Origin: Microvirga puerhi
GTDB lineage: Bacteria > Pseudomonadota > Alphaproteobacteria > Rhizobiales > Beijerinckiaceae
Length of the DNA: 64,000 nucleotides
Direction: 5' to 3'
Assembly: GCF_020089865.1 (NCBI RefSeq)
Contig: NZ_JAIRBM010000006.1
Location: 207,292 to 271,291, forward strand
This document shows, one piece after another, positions 37,638 through 48,932 of this stretch (positions within the stretch are counted from its first letter, which is position 1; each line of letters starts with the position of its first letter). A program made the position numbers and the translations under genes. The notes below the pieces were generated by a model. It was not told the origin of the DNA. It searched no databases and was given only the letters and a program-made list of their open reading frames with translations.

Positions 37638-38144
37638 TCATGGATCTCCGGCTCCGCCGTCGATCTCCCCGAGAAACGCGACCACCCGGTCGGCAGCCTG
37701 ATCAGGCGAGAGGCGAGCTGTGTCGATGATGAGATCGCTGAAGGGCCGAGCATCGTATCCCTCGGCATACATCTCGACGATGCGGGCCCTCTCCGCCTGT
37801 TCGAGCTTCCGCTCTCCACGGTCGGCGAGCGCCACGTCGAGGGGCGGAGCGAGCGTGACTACAACAAAGCGTGCTCTGTGGCAGGTACAGGCGTGTCTGA
37901 GCCGCTCATAATCGGCATCCTCCAAGGGATAGGCGGCGATCAGAAAGCGAGCGCTGAGGCTCGCGATATGCGCCTCGATACGTCGCAGCGCAGCCTCGAT
38001 CCTCGTCGCCAGCGGCGCATCGTCCGGTGCATCGTGATCGTCCCCATCGATGAAGACCGCGTCCTGCAGGCATCGCGAGAGGGCAAGACCCAAAGTGGTC
38101 TTGCCGCTGTTGATGGGACCGTTGATCAGAACGACCGTCGTCAT
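37638..38144 (-). CDS. P-loop kinase-like ATPase (AAA family)
   Basis: A 168-residue protein with Walker A GPINSGKT (residues 9-16) and an early ERLRHACTC segment. The size and fold cues resemble small-molecule kinases of the shikimate/adenylylsulfate/chloramphenicol phosphotransferase type. Residue E/D and R positions downstream (ERKLEQAERARIVE) could belong to a lid. No substrate can be named. It begins 9 bp after rdgB in the same direction, so it is part of the rph-hydrolase-rdgB-kinase run. Confidence 0.8.
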   Translation of the reverse strand: MTTVVLINGPINSGKTTLGLALSRCLQDAVFIDGDDHDAPDDAPLATRIEAALRRIEAHIASLSARFLIAAYPLEDADYERLRHACTCHRARFVVVTLAPPLDVALADRGERKLEQAERARIVEMYAEGYDARPFSDLIIDTARLSPDQAADRVVAFLGEIDGGAGDP

Positions 38145-38153
38145 CCGCCTTTC

Positions 38154-38798
38154 TCAGGCTTTCTGCAGGCAACCCGCCGCCAGTGTCAGAAAGGCCCTCG
38201 CCCGGTGTGACAGCGCCTGAGGCGCAGGCTCGGACCAGTCGATCCCGTGCTTGCGCTCGGAGGACAGCTCGCCGAAGGTCTCGGTGAATCCGTCCGGCTG
38301 GAACATGGGATCGTAGCCGAATCCTTGCGTTCCGCGCGGCGGCCAGACCACTTTGCCGAAAACGCGGCCTTCAAAGAGTTCCTCGTGCCCATCGGGCCAG
38401 GCGATCACCAGCGCCGACACGAAATGGGCCTTGCGATTGCCCGCCTCCGTGACGCCCCGCTTCTGCAATTCACGCTCGACGCGCTGCATGGCGGCGAAGA
38501 AGTCCTTGGCTGGCCCGGCCCAGTCCGCTGTGAAAAGCCCTGGAGCCCCATCGAGGGCATCGACACACAGGCCGGAATCGTCGGACAGGGCTGGCAGTCC
38601 CGTGGCCTGAGCAGCCGCGTGAGCTTTGATGGCGGCGTTCTCGGAAAACATATGGCCTGTCTCCGCCGGCACGGGCAAACCGAGCTCGCCCGCCGACACC
38701 GCCTCGACGCCGAACGGCGCGAACAGCTCCTGCATCTCGCGGAGTTTGCCGGGATTGTGAGTGGCGATGACGACCTTTCCGGTCAGCGGACGGGGCAT
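38154..38798 (-). CDS. rdgB: RdgB/HAM1 non-canonical purine NTP pyrophosphatase
   Basis: A 214-residue pyrophosphatase that hydrolyses dITP, ITP and XTP and keeps deaminated purines out of DNA. Motifs are [45 protein letters not shown] (shown in part: [10 protein letters not shown]), and the C-terminal [12 protein letters not shown] and LSHRARAF. It is 4 bp downstream of the hydrolase gene and 9 bp upstream of the kinase gene, indicating one transcript. Confidence 0.97.
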   Translation of the reverse strand: MPRPLTGKVVIATHNPGKLREMQELFAPFGVEAVSAGELGLPVPAETGHMFSENAAIKAHAAAQATGLPALSDDSGLCVDALDGAPGLFTADWAGPAKDFFAAMQRVERELQKRGVTEAGNRKAHFVSALVIAWPDGHEELFEGRVFGKVVWPPRGTQGFGYDPMFQPDGFTETFGELSSERKHGIDWSEPAPQALSHRARAFLTLAAGCLQKA

Positions 38799-38801
38799 GG
38801 C

Positions 38802-39800
38802 TTAGTTCCGGGCTAGCAAGTGATGAGTGACGGACGATCGAACGCTCTCGATGGCGGAGGCCAGAGCTGCGGCATTCCCGCCATAAGAGGCACCGCGCTC
38901 CATACACGTGCGCAGGTAAGACGAGATGCCGGACGGCGGGATAGAGCTATTGTCGTCCCACCGCCGCGCCATCAAGCGTGGTTCGAGTTCGATATCGAGG
39001 CCGCATTTCCGGGCCGTCTGGGCTCTGGGCAAATATCTGAGGTCGGTCGGGAGATCGAACCCATGATGGGCATTCGGGAAGATTTGAAAACTCACCGGAG
39101 AACCATGGCTCTCGAAAAAGGCGGCGTAACGCCGACAATGCTCTGCAGGTGTGAAATCATCCTCTTGCCCTAGCAGGAAGACGATCGGTGCCTGCGTCGT
39201 CCGGCTCGCAAGATAGGGAATGGAACAGGACGAATAGAAGGCGATGTGCAGGGCAAAGCGAAGGTCGTCTTTCGCGACCGATCGGCGAAATGGCTCAAGC
39301 GCCGTGTACAGGGCAAGCTGGCCGCCCTTGGAGAAGCCCATGATACCGATCTTCTTCGGATCGACCTTCGGATGGGTCGCAAGAAGATTGAGCGCCGCGA
39401 AAGCATCCGCCACACTTGCGGCCAGCGGCAGCCGGCTCTGGTCGTCACCGGTCGCAGCAAATCCCCTGGGGGTGAAACTGTCGACGATGAAGGTGGCAAC
39501 GCCCATCTCGTTCAAGCGCTGGGCCCACGCCCCCTCACGTCCCGGAAGAATGCCACCACTGCCGTGCATGATGACCATCGCCGGGCCGGGTGCAGTGGTG
39601 CCGGAGGGAACGTGCAACGCGCCTGCAATGGCCGTGGCAGTGCCGCTCCCCTCCATCAGTTCGGTCGGGCCGCGCGGCGTTATCGACATGAAGGAAATTG
39701 CTCCGGACGGCTCTCCGGAAAGGTCAGCAAGCACGTCCGCCGTGGCTGGGAACAGCGATGAACCCAGCAACAGGAAGAGACACGAGATCAGACGGAGCAT
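38802..39800 (-). CDS. Secreted dienelactone hydrolase-like alpha/beta hydrolase
   Basis: A 332-residue protein with a signal peptide (MLRLISCLFLLLGSSLF, about 20 residues). The alpha/beta hydrolase core has the oxyanion HGSGG motif, the nucleophile elbow GFSKGG, the acid in LLGQEDDFTP and the catalytic histidine in NAHHGFD. ATG 39800 is preferred over a GTG nine bases upstream. It lies between rph and rdgB, which are usually close together, so it may be an insertion in that operon. The substrate is unknown. Confidence 0.87.
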   Translation of the reverse strand: MLRLISCLFLLLGSSLFPATADVLADLSGEPSGAISFMSITPRGPTELMEGSGTATAIAGALHVPSGTTAPGPAMVIMHGSGGILPGREGAWAQRLNEMGVATFIVDSFTPRGFAATGDDQSRLPLAASVADAFAALNLLATHPKVDPKKIGIMGFSKGGQLALYTALEPFRRSVAKDDLRFALHIAFYSSCSIPYLASRTTQAPIVFLLGQEDDFTPAEHCRRYAAFFESHGSPVSFQIFPNAHHGFDLPTDLRYLPRAQTARKCGLDIELEPRLMARRWDDNSSIPPSGISSYLRTCMERGASYGGNAAALASAIESVRSSVTHHLLARN

Positions 39801-39872
39801 GACAGGCACCCTTAGCGTTTCCGAGGATAGATCCGATCGCCGCGCGCCACGCCCGTAGGAAGCCTCGATATC

Positions 39873-40589
39873 CTACGACGCGACGACTTTTTTCTGCATC
39901 TCCACGAGCTGCGCCACGCCGGTTTTCGCCAGACGCAGGAGGCTCAGGAATTCTTCCTCAGAAAACGGCTTTCCTTCCGCCGTACCTTGCACCTCCACGA
40001 GCCCGCCGGAGCCGGTGATCACGAAATTGGCGTCGGTCTCTGCCGCTGAATCTTCCGCGTAATCGAGGTCGAGAACCGGCGTCCCCTGATAGATCCCGCA
40101 AGAGATCGCCGCGACAGGCTCCCGCAATGGATTGATCGAAATGATTGAGCGGCCCTGCATCCAGGTGAAGCAATCATGAAGGGCGACCCAGGCTCCGGTG
40201 ATGGAGGCCGTCCGGGTGCCGCCATCGGCCTGGATCACGTCGCAGTCGATCACGATCTGGCGCTCGCCGATGGCGGGCAGGTTCACGACCGCGCGCAAGG
40301 AGCGGCCTATGAGGCGCTGGATCTCCTGCGTGCGTCCGGAAGGCTTGCCCGAATTCACTTCACGGCGCGTGCGCTCATGGGTAGCGCGCGGTAGCATGGC
40401 ATATTCGGCCGTGACCCAACCCTTGCCGGTGCCGCGCAGCCACGGCGGTCCCTTCTCTTCCAGGGAGGCTGTGCACAGCACGCGGGTATTGCCGAAGGAC
40501 ACGAGGCAGGACCCTTCCGCGTAACGGGCGACGCCACGCTCCAGGGTCACGGGGCGCAACTGATCGGCAGCACGTTGGGAAGGGCGCAT
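39873..40589 (-). CDS. rph: Ribonuclease PH
   Basis: A 238-residue phosphorolytic exoribonuclease that trims tRNA 3' ends. Family segments include [54 protein letters not shown] and [20 protein letters not shown], all canonical. It is divergent from hrcA with about 155 bp between start codons, an arrangement found in many Rhizobiales. Confidence 0.98.
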   Translation of the reverse strand: MRPSQRAADQLRPVTLERGVARYAEGSCLVSFGNTRVLCTASLEEKGPPWLRGTGKGWVTAEYAMLPRATHERTRREVNSGKPSGRTQEIQRLIGRSLRAVVNLPAIGERQIVIDCDVIQADGGTRTASITGAWVALHDCFTWMQGRSIISINPLREPVAAISCGIYQGTPVLDLDYAEDSAAETDANFVITGSGGLVEVQGTAEGKPFSEEEFLSLLRLAKTGVAQLVEMQKKVVAS

Positions 40590-40744
40590 CGTTTCGTCTC
40601 CATAAGGTCTAGCTGCTCATATCGACCCTGAGCCGGATCGGCAAGGAGACCGGCTCCGGCAGAGCCGTGTGGGGTTGCGCTTGAGCCTACCCCCCTTCAC
40701 ATAATAAGATTGCGAGACAGAGAGTTGAGGTTCGACCGCCTGCA

Positions 40745-41836
40745 ATGAATTGGCAAAGCCCATCCGCCGCGTCCGGTGAAATTCGTGCCATGGCGGAATT
40801 GAACGACCGTTCGCGAGAGATCTTCCGCCAGATCGTCGAGAGTTATCTCATGACGGGCGAGCCGGTGGGTTCGCGCAACCTGTCGCGCATTCTGCCGATG
40901 GCCCTTTCTCCAGCCTCGATTCGCAACGTCATGTCCGACCTGGAGACGGCCGGACTGATCTTTGCGCCGCACACAAGCGCCGGGCGCCTCCCGACGGAGA
41001 TAGGCCTGCGCTTCTTCGTCGATGCGATGATGGAAATCGGGGACGTCAGCCAGGAGGAACGGGGGCGCATCGAGGCGCAGATGAGAGCCGCGGCTTCGGG
41101 ACATACCCTGGAGACGGCCCTCGGTGAGGCCTCCGCTCTTCTGTCGGGCGTGTCCCGCGGCGCAGGCGTGGTGGTGACATCGAAATCGAACGCGCGACTG
41201 CGGCATATCGAGTTCGTCCGTCTCGACCCGACCCGGGCCCTCGTGGTGCTGGTGGGAGAAGACGGGTCCGTAGAAAACCGACTTCTCGACCTGCCAGTGG
41301 GCCTGCCCGCCAGCGCCCTCGTGGAGGCGGGAAATTTTTTGAACGCCCGGATCCGCAGCAAGACCCTGGCAGACCTGAAATTGGAGATCGCCGCGCGGCG
41401 CACGGACATGGAGCGCGAGCTCGACGCGCTCACGGCGAAGCTCGTCGAGGCCGGGCTTGCGACCACGGTCGGGGCTGCGGATTCCCGCCAATTGATCGTC
41501 CGCGGGCAGGCCAATCTGCTCGAGGATCTCAAGGCGGCGGAGGACCTGGAGCGCATCCGCCTCCTGTTCGAGGACCTGGAGACCCAGACCGACGTGATCG
41601 ATCTCCTCACCCGCGCCGAGGACGGCGAAGGCGTACGGATCTTCATCGGATCCGAGAACAAACTGTTCTCCCTCTCAGGCTCCTCGATGATCGCCGCCCC
41701 CTTCCGGGACGCGAGCCAGAAGATCGTCGGGGTGCTCGGGGTCATCGGCCCGACCCGGCTGAACTACGCGCGGATCGTCCCCATGGTCGATTATACGGCC
41801 AGGGTCATCTCGCGGATCCTGGAACAGGGACGGTAA
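40745..41836 (+). CDS. hrcA: Heat-inducible transcription repressor HrcA
   Basis: A 363-residue repressor that binds CIRCE operators of groESL-type operons. The N-terminal winged helix is [30 protein letters not shown], with the typical continuation [16 protein letters not shown] and [17 protein letters not shown]. The GAF-like and dimerisation domains follow. ATG 40745 is used because relatives have a short N-terminal leader; ATG 40790 is an alternative. No CIRCE was found in this window, so its targets lie elsewhere. lepA follows after 141 bp. Confidence 0.95.
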   Translation: MNWQSPSAASGEIRAMAELNDRSREIFRQIVESYLMTGEPVGSRNLSRILPMALSPASIRNVMSDLETAGLIFAPHTSAGRLPTEIGLRFFVDAMMEIGDVSQEERGRIEAQMRAAASGHTLETALGEASALLSGVSRGAGVVVTSKSNARLRHIEFVRLDPTRALVVLVGEDGSVENRLLDLPVGLPASALVEAGNFLNARIRSKTLADLKLEIAARRTDMERELDALTAKLVEAGLATTVGAADSRQLIVRGQANLLEDLKAAEDLERIRLLFEDLETQTDVIDLLTRAEDGEGVRIFIGSENKLFSLSGSSMIAAPFRDASQKIVGVLGVIGPTRLNYARIVPMVDYTARVISRILEQGR

Positions 41837-41977
41837 GGCGCCCTTAAAATCCACACGCCGCCCCTTATGTCGCAGCGGAGAGCCCGCGGGCCTGATAGGC
41901 CGCGTGTCACCGACTTCCCTTGGCTTTGGGGGGCCGCCCTGCTATGGGGCCACGACAGTTCTTATATTTGCAGCATT

Positions 41978-43783
<1,806 letters not shown>

Positions 43784-44049
43784 CGGCGCGCCGGCCCTTA
43801 GACCGGCGTGGGTTGCAAGTGAACCTTCAGGCGGCCAGCGTCACGGGAATCTTGAGATAGCGCACGCCGTTCCAGAGATGGGCATCGGTGCATAGCTGCC
43901 CTGCTCAGTCGTCGCGGATACGATCCAGATATAGCGCGAGCGACTGTCCCATTGGGGTGAGTTGACAAAAACGAGGGCCAAACCGATCCTTCACCTATGA
44001 AGGACAAGGCTGTCGGGGCTTGCTTCTCTCTCTTGCGAGGAGAGCGAAC

Positions 44050-44991
44050 ATGTCTGCCGATGCGCCATTCCTGCTGCAATACGACGCGTCAGTTTTCCTG
44101 ACGGACGGCGGGCTCGAAACGACGCTCGTTTTCATCGAAGGCATCCCGCTCCCGTGCTTTGCGGCATTTCCTCTCCTCCTCGATCGCACGGGACGGGAAA
44201 CGTGGGAGCGCTATTTCGCTCCCTATCTGCACACGGCCGCCGAACGCGGCATTGGCTTCGTTTTGGACACTCCCACCTGGCGTGCCAATCCAGATTGGGG
44301 AGAGAAGCTCGGCTATCGTGCAGAGGCGATTGCTGACATCAACCGTCGGGCCGTCGCTTTTACGAAGAGCCTTCGGAAGCGGCGCGCACGCGATAAGGCG
44401 CCGATTCTCATCAACGGCGTCATCGGCCCGCGAGGGGACGGCTATCGTCCTGACATTCTCATGTCCGCGGATGAAGCGGAGCGCTATCATTCGACGCAGA
44501 TCGATGCCTTCCATACGGTCGGTCCCGACATGGTGAGCGCCATCACGATGAACTATGTGGAGGAAGCCATCGGTATCGCCAGGGCTGCACAGCGACGCGG
44601 TCTTCCCGTCGCGATTTCCTTCACGGTCGAGACGGACGGAAGGCTCGCCTCGGGAGAGACGCTGCGCTCTGCGATCGAGCGAACCGACAGGGAGACTAGA
44701 GCCTCACCAGTCTACTACATGATCAATTGCGCGCACCCGACTCATTTCGAGCATGTGCTGACTACCGACGGCCCGTGGATCGAACGCATTCGCGGCGTGC
44801 GAGCGAACGCATCCTCGAAGAGCCATGCCGAACTCGACGAGGCGGAAGAACTCGATGCAGGCAATCCGACCGAGCTGGCCCAGCAATATCGTAGCCTGCG
44901 CCATCGGCTCCGCCACCTTTCGGTCTTGGGCGGCTGCTGCGGCACAACCCATCGCCACATCACGGCGATTTGCGATGCGTGTCTCGCTTGA
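44050..44991 (+). CDS. Homocysteine S-methyltransferase family protein
   Basis: A 313-residue TIM-barrel protein. The zinc-binding cysteines are Cys227 (MINCAHPTHF) and Cys296/Cys297 (LGGCCGTTHRHI), the start is FLTDGGLETTL, and the family transfers methyl groups from S-methylmethionine or betaine-type donors to homocysteine. The GAGGAGAGCG stretch serves as ribosome-binding site. No methionine-pathway genes are adjacent, and the usual DxGxQL-like motif is varied, so the methyl donor is uncertain. Confidence 0.9.
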   Translation: MSADAPFLLQYDASVFLTDGGLETTLVFIEGIPLPCFAAFPLLLDRTGRETWERYFAPYLHTAAERGIGFVLDTPTWRANPDWGEKLGYRAEAIADINRRAVAFTKSLRKRRARDKAPILINGVIGPRGDGYRPDILMSADEAERYHSTQIDAFHTVGPDMVSAITMNYVEEAIGIARAAQRRGLPVAISFTVETDGRLASGETLRSAIERTDRETRASPVYYMINCAHPTHFEHVLTTDGPWIERIRGVRANASSKSHAELDEAEELDAGNPTELAQQYRSLRHRLRHLSVLGGCCGTTHRHITAICDACLA

Positions 44992-45024
44992 GCCAGCGAA
45001 CGGCGCACTTTTCAGCCGGATGCT

Positions 45025-45300
45025 CTAATGCAGGAAGTCGAAAGGATCGTCCATGCCCCGGTCGAAATCGGGAGCCTCGACGGCTTCCTCGAGAGACATC
45101 GACAGAAGGACTCTCCCGGTCGTATCGACGACATCCAGCGCCCATCCCTGAAGGTCGACAGCGTGGGGATCCCGATCCAGAAATGTTTCACGGATGGCAT
45201 CGAGGACCTCGCCATGAGCCTCATCCAGGCTCGAAATCTCGACGCCATCGTTATCGGCAAAAAAGCTGTCACCGTTCGATAGATTGAAATAGCAACGCAT
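45025..45300 (-). CDS. DUF6894 family small protein
   Basis: A 91-residue protein starting MRCYFNLSNGDSFFADNDGVE, matching the DUF6894 pattern (YYF-x-DG ... D-x-GVE-x-x-L-x-A). It is strongly acidic and likely cytoplasmic. The longer frame upstream of 45300 has no conserved residues. It is convergent with the homocysteine methyltransferase gene. The function is unknown; the family is abundant in Methylobacteriaceae and Bradyrhizobiaceae. Confidence 0.8.
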   Translation of the reverse strand: MRCYFNLSNGDSFFADNDGVEISSLDEAHGEVLDAIRETFLDRDPHAVDLQGWALDVVDTTGRVLLSMSLEEAVEAPDFDRGMDDPFDFLH

Positions 45301-45349
45301 TGAAGACCTCAACAAGTAACGATACGCAAAATCAGGCGTGAGAGAGGAC

Positions 45350-45604
45350 TCATCGGAATCTCTCTTGCCGTTGATCGGCAAGCTCGGAAGCTGCCGTTGT
45401 CTGCAAATCACCCGGAGCGCAGACTCCTCCAACGAATCCACCGGACGCATCACGCAGCAGCCCGGCAGACTCTCCGACGGAAATACATGCTCCGTCTGAT
45501 CGCTCTCTCTTCTGCTGCTGCGCGCAATTGATCAGCAGCCTTCGCACATACAGGCGAACCCCTTCCGCCTGTGGGATGTGGCTTCTGTCGACGTCAGCGT
45601 CCAT
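45350..45604 (-). CDS. Possible small hypothetical protein
   Basis: An 84-residue open frame with a strong GGAGGGG ribosome-binding site about six bases before the ATG. The first half (IPQAEGVRLYVRRLLINCAQQQ) looks protein-like, the second half less so. No family is recognised. It may be frameshifted or non-coding; the ribosome-binding site is the main argument for it. Confidence 0.35.
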   Translation of the reverse strand: MDADVDRSHIPQAEGVRLYVRRLLINCAQQQKRERSDGACISVGESAGLLRDASGGFVGGVCAPGDLQTTAASELADQRQERFR

Positions 45605-45939
45605 GCCTTCCCCTCCAGCCTTCGGCCAGCGGCATACGCGAGGATCGTCACAACAAACTCGGCCATTCAGGCCGCGGATTAGCGCGTCGGACTATGGCGA
45701 CATCATGGCTTTCGCCAAATCTCCGCCCCACCCTTTTTCGTCGGGGACTTCGCCAAAATTGCCTTTTTCTGCAACGTTTGCGCCAGCGGAACACTCTCTT
45801 GCAGAGCGAGTTCATTCCGGAAGAGCCATCATGCTCCTCCGCGTGATCATTCACTGATCAGCGCCTGCCGCATTTGGAACACGTTTCTGGAAGGCGCAAA
45901 CCGTCAACGCAAAGCCGCCATCGCTCTAAAGGACCTATC
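45605..45939. other. Intergenic region before the MFS gene (about 335 bp)
   Basis: No gene, tRNA or repeat was recognised. The sequence is somewhat lower in GC than its surroundings. It must contain the promoters of the MFS gene and, if real, of the 84-residue gene. Confidence 0.5.
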
Positions 45940-47178
45940 ATGCCTGCAACCCTACGCAACGTTCTGCCGACCTTGCTTGCTCTCCTTCTAGGCTACGGTC
46001 TCATGCAGATTGGCAATACGTTGCAGGGCACTCTCCTAAGCGTGCGTGGCGGCATTGAAAGCTTCTCGCCGACAGCCATCGGAGCGGTCGGAGCAGCCTT
46101 CTGGGTCGGGATCGTCTTCGGCTCTCTTTGGGCGGGAACCGTCATCGGAAGAGTTGGCCACACGCGCACCTTCTCGGCACTGGCCGCCGTTGCGGCCTCC
46201 ACGGCACTGCTTCATCTCCTCGTGGTGCATCCGGTCGTCTGGATAGCCGCTCGCGCTTTGACCGGGTTCTGCTTCGCAGGCCTCTTCATGGTGGTGGAGA
46301 GTTGGCTCAACGGGTCTGCCACAGACCGGACTCGCGGTCAGATCTTAAGTCTTTACGGCATGACGGGCCTGATCGCGGGCATCGGCGGACAACTTCTCCT
46401 GCCAACGGGCGATCCCGCGGGATTCCGCTTGTTCTGCATCGTATCCATCATCATTTCGATGGCGCTCGTACCGATTGCACTCTCCCGTGCGACGGCCCCT
46501 CTCCACGCTTCAAGCGAGGCGAAGATCAATCTTCCACGCCTCTATGTGCAGTCGCCGTTCGGCATCGTGGCAGCCTTCCTGTGCGGTGTGACGACTGCGT
46601 CGTTCTTCGCTCTGGGTCCGCTCTTCGCCCATGAGGCGGGGCTCGAGACAAGCGGCATCGCGATCTTCATGGCCTGCGGCACCCTCGGAGGCTTTGCCAT
46701 GACCTGGCCGCTCGGCTGGTTCTCGGATCGGACCGACAGACGCTTCGTGATCATCGCCGCCGCGGGGACTGCAGCGGCGCTTCTTCTGGTTCTTCTGACC
46801 TTCGTTCCCGACAAGCCGCCGGTCTGGGTCCTTTACATCTGTGTCGCCATCTTCGGAGGCAGCGTCATTCCTACCTACAGCATCGTCACCGCGCACGTGA
46901 ACGACATGGTCAAACCGGGCGAATTCGTCGCGGCATCCGGCGGCCTGCTGATCGTCCTGGGAGCCGGATCCTCTGCAGGCCCGATTCTATCGGGAATGGC
47001 CATGTCTGTCTTTGGCCCGCGAGGTCTGGTCTATGCGACGGTGGTCGCTCAAGTCCTCATGGCCTGCTGGGGCGTCTATCGGATCAGGCGGCGGGCGGCT
47101 CCGCCGGAGACGCAGAAGGAGGCCTTCGTGCCGGAGCCGACGGTGCCGGTCGGCACCGAACTTGTACCGAATATATGA
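45940..47178 (+). CDS. MFS transporter (YcaD-like)
   Basis: A 412-residue major facilitator protein with about 12 transmembrane helices. The start (LPTLLALLLGYGLMQIGNTL) and the central VVESWLNGSATDRTRGQILS segment resemble the YcaD/YfkF group of MFS permeases. The loop between helices 8 and 9 carries PLGWFSDRTDRR, the family's conserved cytoplasmic motif. AAAGGACCTATC is the ribosome-binding site. The substrate is unknown. It is convergent with an SDR gene. Confidence 0.92.
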   Translation: MPATLRNVLPTLLALLLGYGLMQIGNTLQGTLLSVRGGIESFSPTAIGAVGAAFWVGIVFGSLWAGTVIGRVGHTRTFSALAAVAASTALLHLLVVHPVVWIAARALTGFCFAGLFMVVESWLNGSATDRTRGQILSLYGMTGLIAGIGGQLLLPTGDPAGFRLFCIVSIIISMALVPIALSRATAPLHASSEAKINLPRLYVQSPFGIVAAFLCGVTTASFFALGPLFAHEAGLETSGIAIFMACGTLGGFAMTWPLGWFSDRTDRRFVIIAAAGTAAALLLVLLTFVPDKPPVWVLYICVAIFGGSVIPTYSIVTAHVNDMVKPGEFVAASGGLLIVLGAGSSAGPILSGMAMSVFGPRGLVYATVVAQVLMACWGVYRIRRRAAPPETQKEAFVPEPTVPVGTELVPNI

Positions 47179-47187
47179 TGCAGTCTG

Positions 47188-47973
47188 TCATATCAGCAGA
47201 GATTGCCCTCCATCGATCCATACCGGCGTGCCGGTGATGTGACGCGATCGGTTCGAGACCAGGAACAGCACCAATTCCGCAACTTCATCGCTCGTTCCAG
47301 CCGCACCGCCCGTCAATGGAATATCGCCGGCGGGATACGCTGCCGGCACCATCGCCTCTTCCGTATTGCGGAAGGTGGTATTATCGGGAATGTTTGTTTC
47401 GATCTTGCCCGGACAAATGGCATTCACGCGGATTCGATGCTTTGCGAGTTCGAGCGCAAGCATCTGCGCCATCGCGAGCTGCGCCGCTTTCGTCGCCGAA
47501 TATGCCGTCGCGCCTGCGCTCGTGAACGTACGGGTGCCGTTGATGGAAGAGGTGATCAGGATTGCACCTTCTCCAGCCTTCTTGAGATGCGGGATAGTGT
47601 AATGAAGGGTGAGATAAGTACCGCGCAGATTGATGTTGACCGTGCGGTCCCACTCCGCCGGCGTAAGATCGTCGATGGGAGCCCAGACTCCGTTGATCCC
47701 CGCATTGGCGAAGACGATATCGAGGCGTCCATAGGTTGATACGAGGGTGTCGACAGCCCTCTGCATTGCAGCCTCGTCCGATATGTCGGCCACAAGCGCC
47801 AATGCTTTGCCGCCATTCCGGTCGATTTCCTCGACTGTCCGTTTGACTTCGCTCTCGGTGCGGCTCAGGGCCCCGATGGCCGCGCCCTCCTTCGCCAGCC
47901 GCAGTGCCGCGGCCTTGCCGAGTCCCGAACCGGCCCCCGTGATCAGGGCCACTTTTCCAGCGAGTTCCATCAT
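47188..47973 (-). CDS. Short-chain dehydrogenase/reductase
   Basis: A 261-residue classical SDR. The NAD(P)-binding motif is TGAGSGLG (about residues 12-19), the structural NAG motif is FANAGING, the catalytic serine is in LITSSINGTR and the YxxxK motif is AYSATKAAQ. A GAGGAGGC ribosome-binding site precedes two adjacent ATG codons. The C-terminus ends WIDGGQSLLI, typical of the 3-oxoacyl-ACP reductase-like subgroup. The substrate is unknown. Confidence 0.94.
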   Translation of the reverse strand: MMELAGKVALITGAGSGLGKAAALRLAKEGAAIGALSRTESEVKRTVEEIDRNGGKALALVADISDEAAMQRAVDTLVSTYGRLDIVFANAGINGVWAPIDDLTPAEWDRTVNINLRGTYLTLHYTIPHLKKAGEGAILITSSINGTRTFTSAGATAYSATKAAQLAMAQMLALELAKHRIRVNAICPGKIETNIPDNTTFRNTEEAMVPAAYPAGDIPLTGGAAGTSDEVAELVLFLVSNRSRHITGTPVWIDGGQSLLI

Positions 47974-48145
47974 GCCTCCTCTGAGATCGTCGGAAAATCG
48001 CGCAGCTTGCTCCGCAGGAATCTCCGGAAATAACGGGTGATTGCCGATCGTGCCCGCTCCCGTTTCGAAGCCTGGTCAGGGCGGGAAGCATCCGAAGTCG
48101 GACGGAGAGATTTCGTATTCGCGCCCGCCAGCAAATGCAGAGGGG

Positions 48146-48787
48146 TCAGCGAGTCTGCGGCCGGCACGCGCTTGCCGCCTCAAGCCTTACGCCAGACAAG
48201 ATCTTTGCGATCATCGCTTCGTAGGTCGACGGACTCTCGACGTCCGAGAGCGAAAGTTCCAACAGCCAATCGTTCGTGAGTGGAATAATCACGGTATCTA
48301 AAGTCACTTCGCGCGAGGCCGCTGGAAAGCTGGCATCGATCCATGTCGCGGTCCAACGCTTGATGCCGGCTGAGAGCGAAGCCAGCGTCGCAGCCTGAGC
48401 GGGCCGGCCGAAGAGGCCCTCATGATCTCGCTGAAGGAATGCGGCGTCCTGGCTCGCGAGATCCGACTGAGGAAGGTCGCGCACCTCGCGGGCAGGCCGC
48501 AGAACGGCTTCCAGTTCGGCCCCGTCTGAATCCCTTAGGACAGTGCGTAGATCGTCTCCGGCTTCGACAGCCCATTTCTGCGGCAGAACGAGTGCCACGC
48601 AGAGGCCGTCGCCGACACGGTTGGCGATGCGGGTCTCGTCGGCAACGGGATCGAAACGAAGGATGATTGCGGGAGAATCGACTGCAGGGCGCAAAGATGC
48701 GCGGGAGGCTGTTGCAGAAGCTGCCAGAAACACCAGGGCGCATGTCAACCCGAGCCGCCATCCAGCCAAACGCATCCCGAGTGCCAT
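48146..48787 (-). CDS. Secreted hypothetical protein
   Basis: A 213-residue protein with a signal peptide (about residues 1-30, LTCALVFLAASATASRA). The mature part is mixed alpha/beta with no recognised motif (LPQKWAVEAGDDLRTV, VTLDTVIIPLTNDWLLEL). It is probably periplasmic. ATG 48787 is used; 48775 is an alternative. It is divergent from a lytic transglycosylase gene. Confidence 0.72.
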   Translation of the reverse strand: MALGMRLAGWRLGLTCALVFLAASATASRASLRPAVDSPAIILRFDPVADETRIANRVGDGLCVALVLPQKWAVEAGDDLRTVLRDSDGAELEAVLRPAREVRDLPQSDLASQDAAFLQRDHEGLFGRPAQAATLASLSAGIKRWTATWIDASFPAASREVTLDTVIIPLTNDWLLELSLSDVESPSTYEAMIAKILSGVRLEAASACRPQTR

Positions 48788-48932
48788 GGAAATCTCCGGA
48801 AACAGGGAATCCTCCGTCTTCTCAACGCGCGGTCGCGCTTCTGGTTCGGCATCCTCTTGAGTTGCCTTGTTCCAGCCCTACCTCGCCAGACACTTGGTGA
48901 GGACGAAACTTGGCGAAAATAGGAGAACCCTG

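Noticed and set aside
43850..43930. Possible C-terminal gene remnant on the minus strand after lepA (HLWNGVRYLKIPVTLAA)
   Set aside because: It is only about 25 residues, with a stop codon just upstream in the same frame. It might be a decayed gene end, but the evidence is too short to list as a feature.
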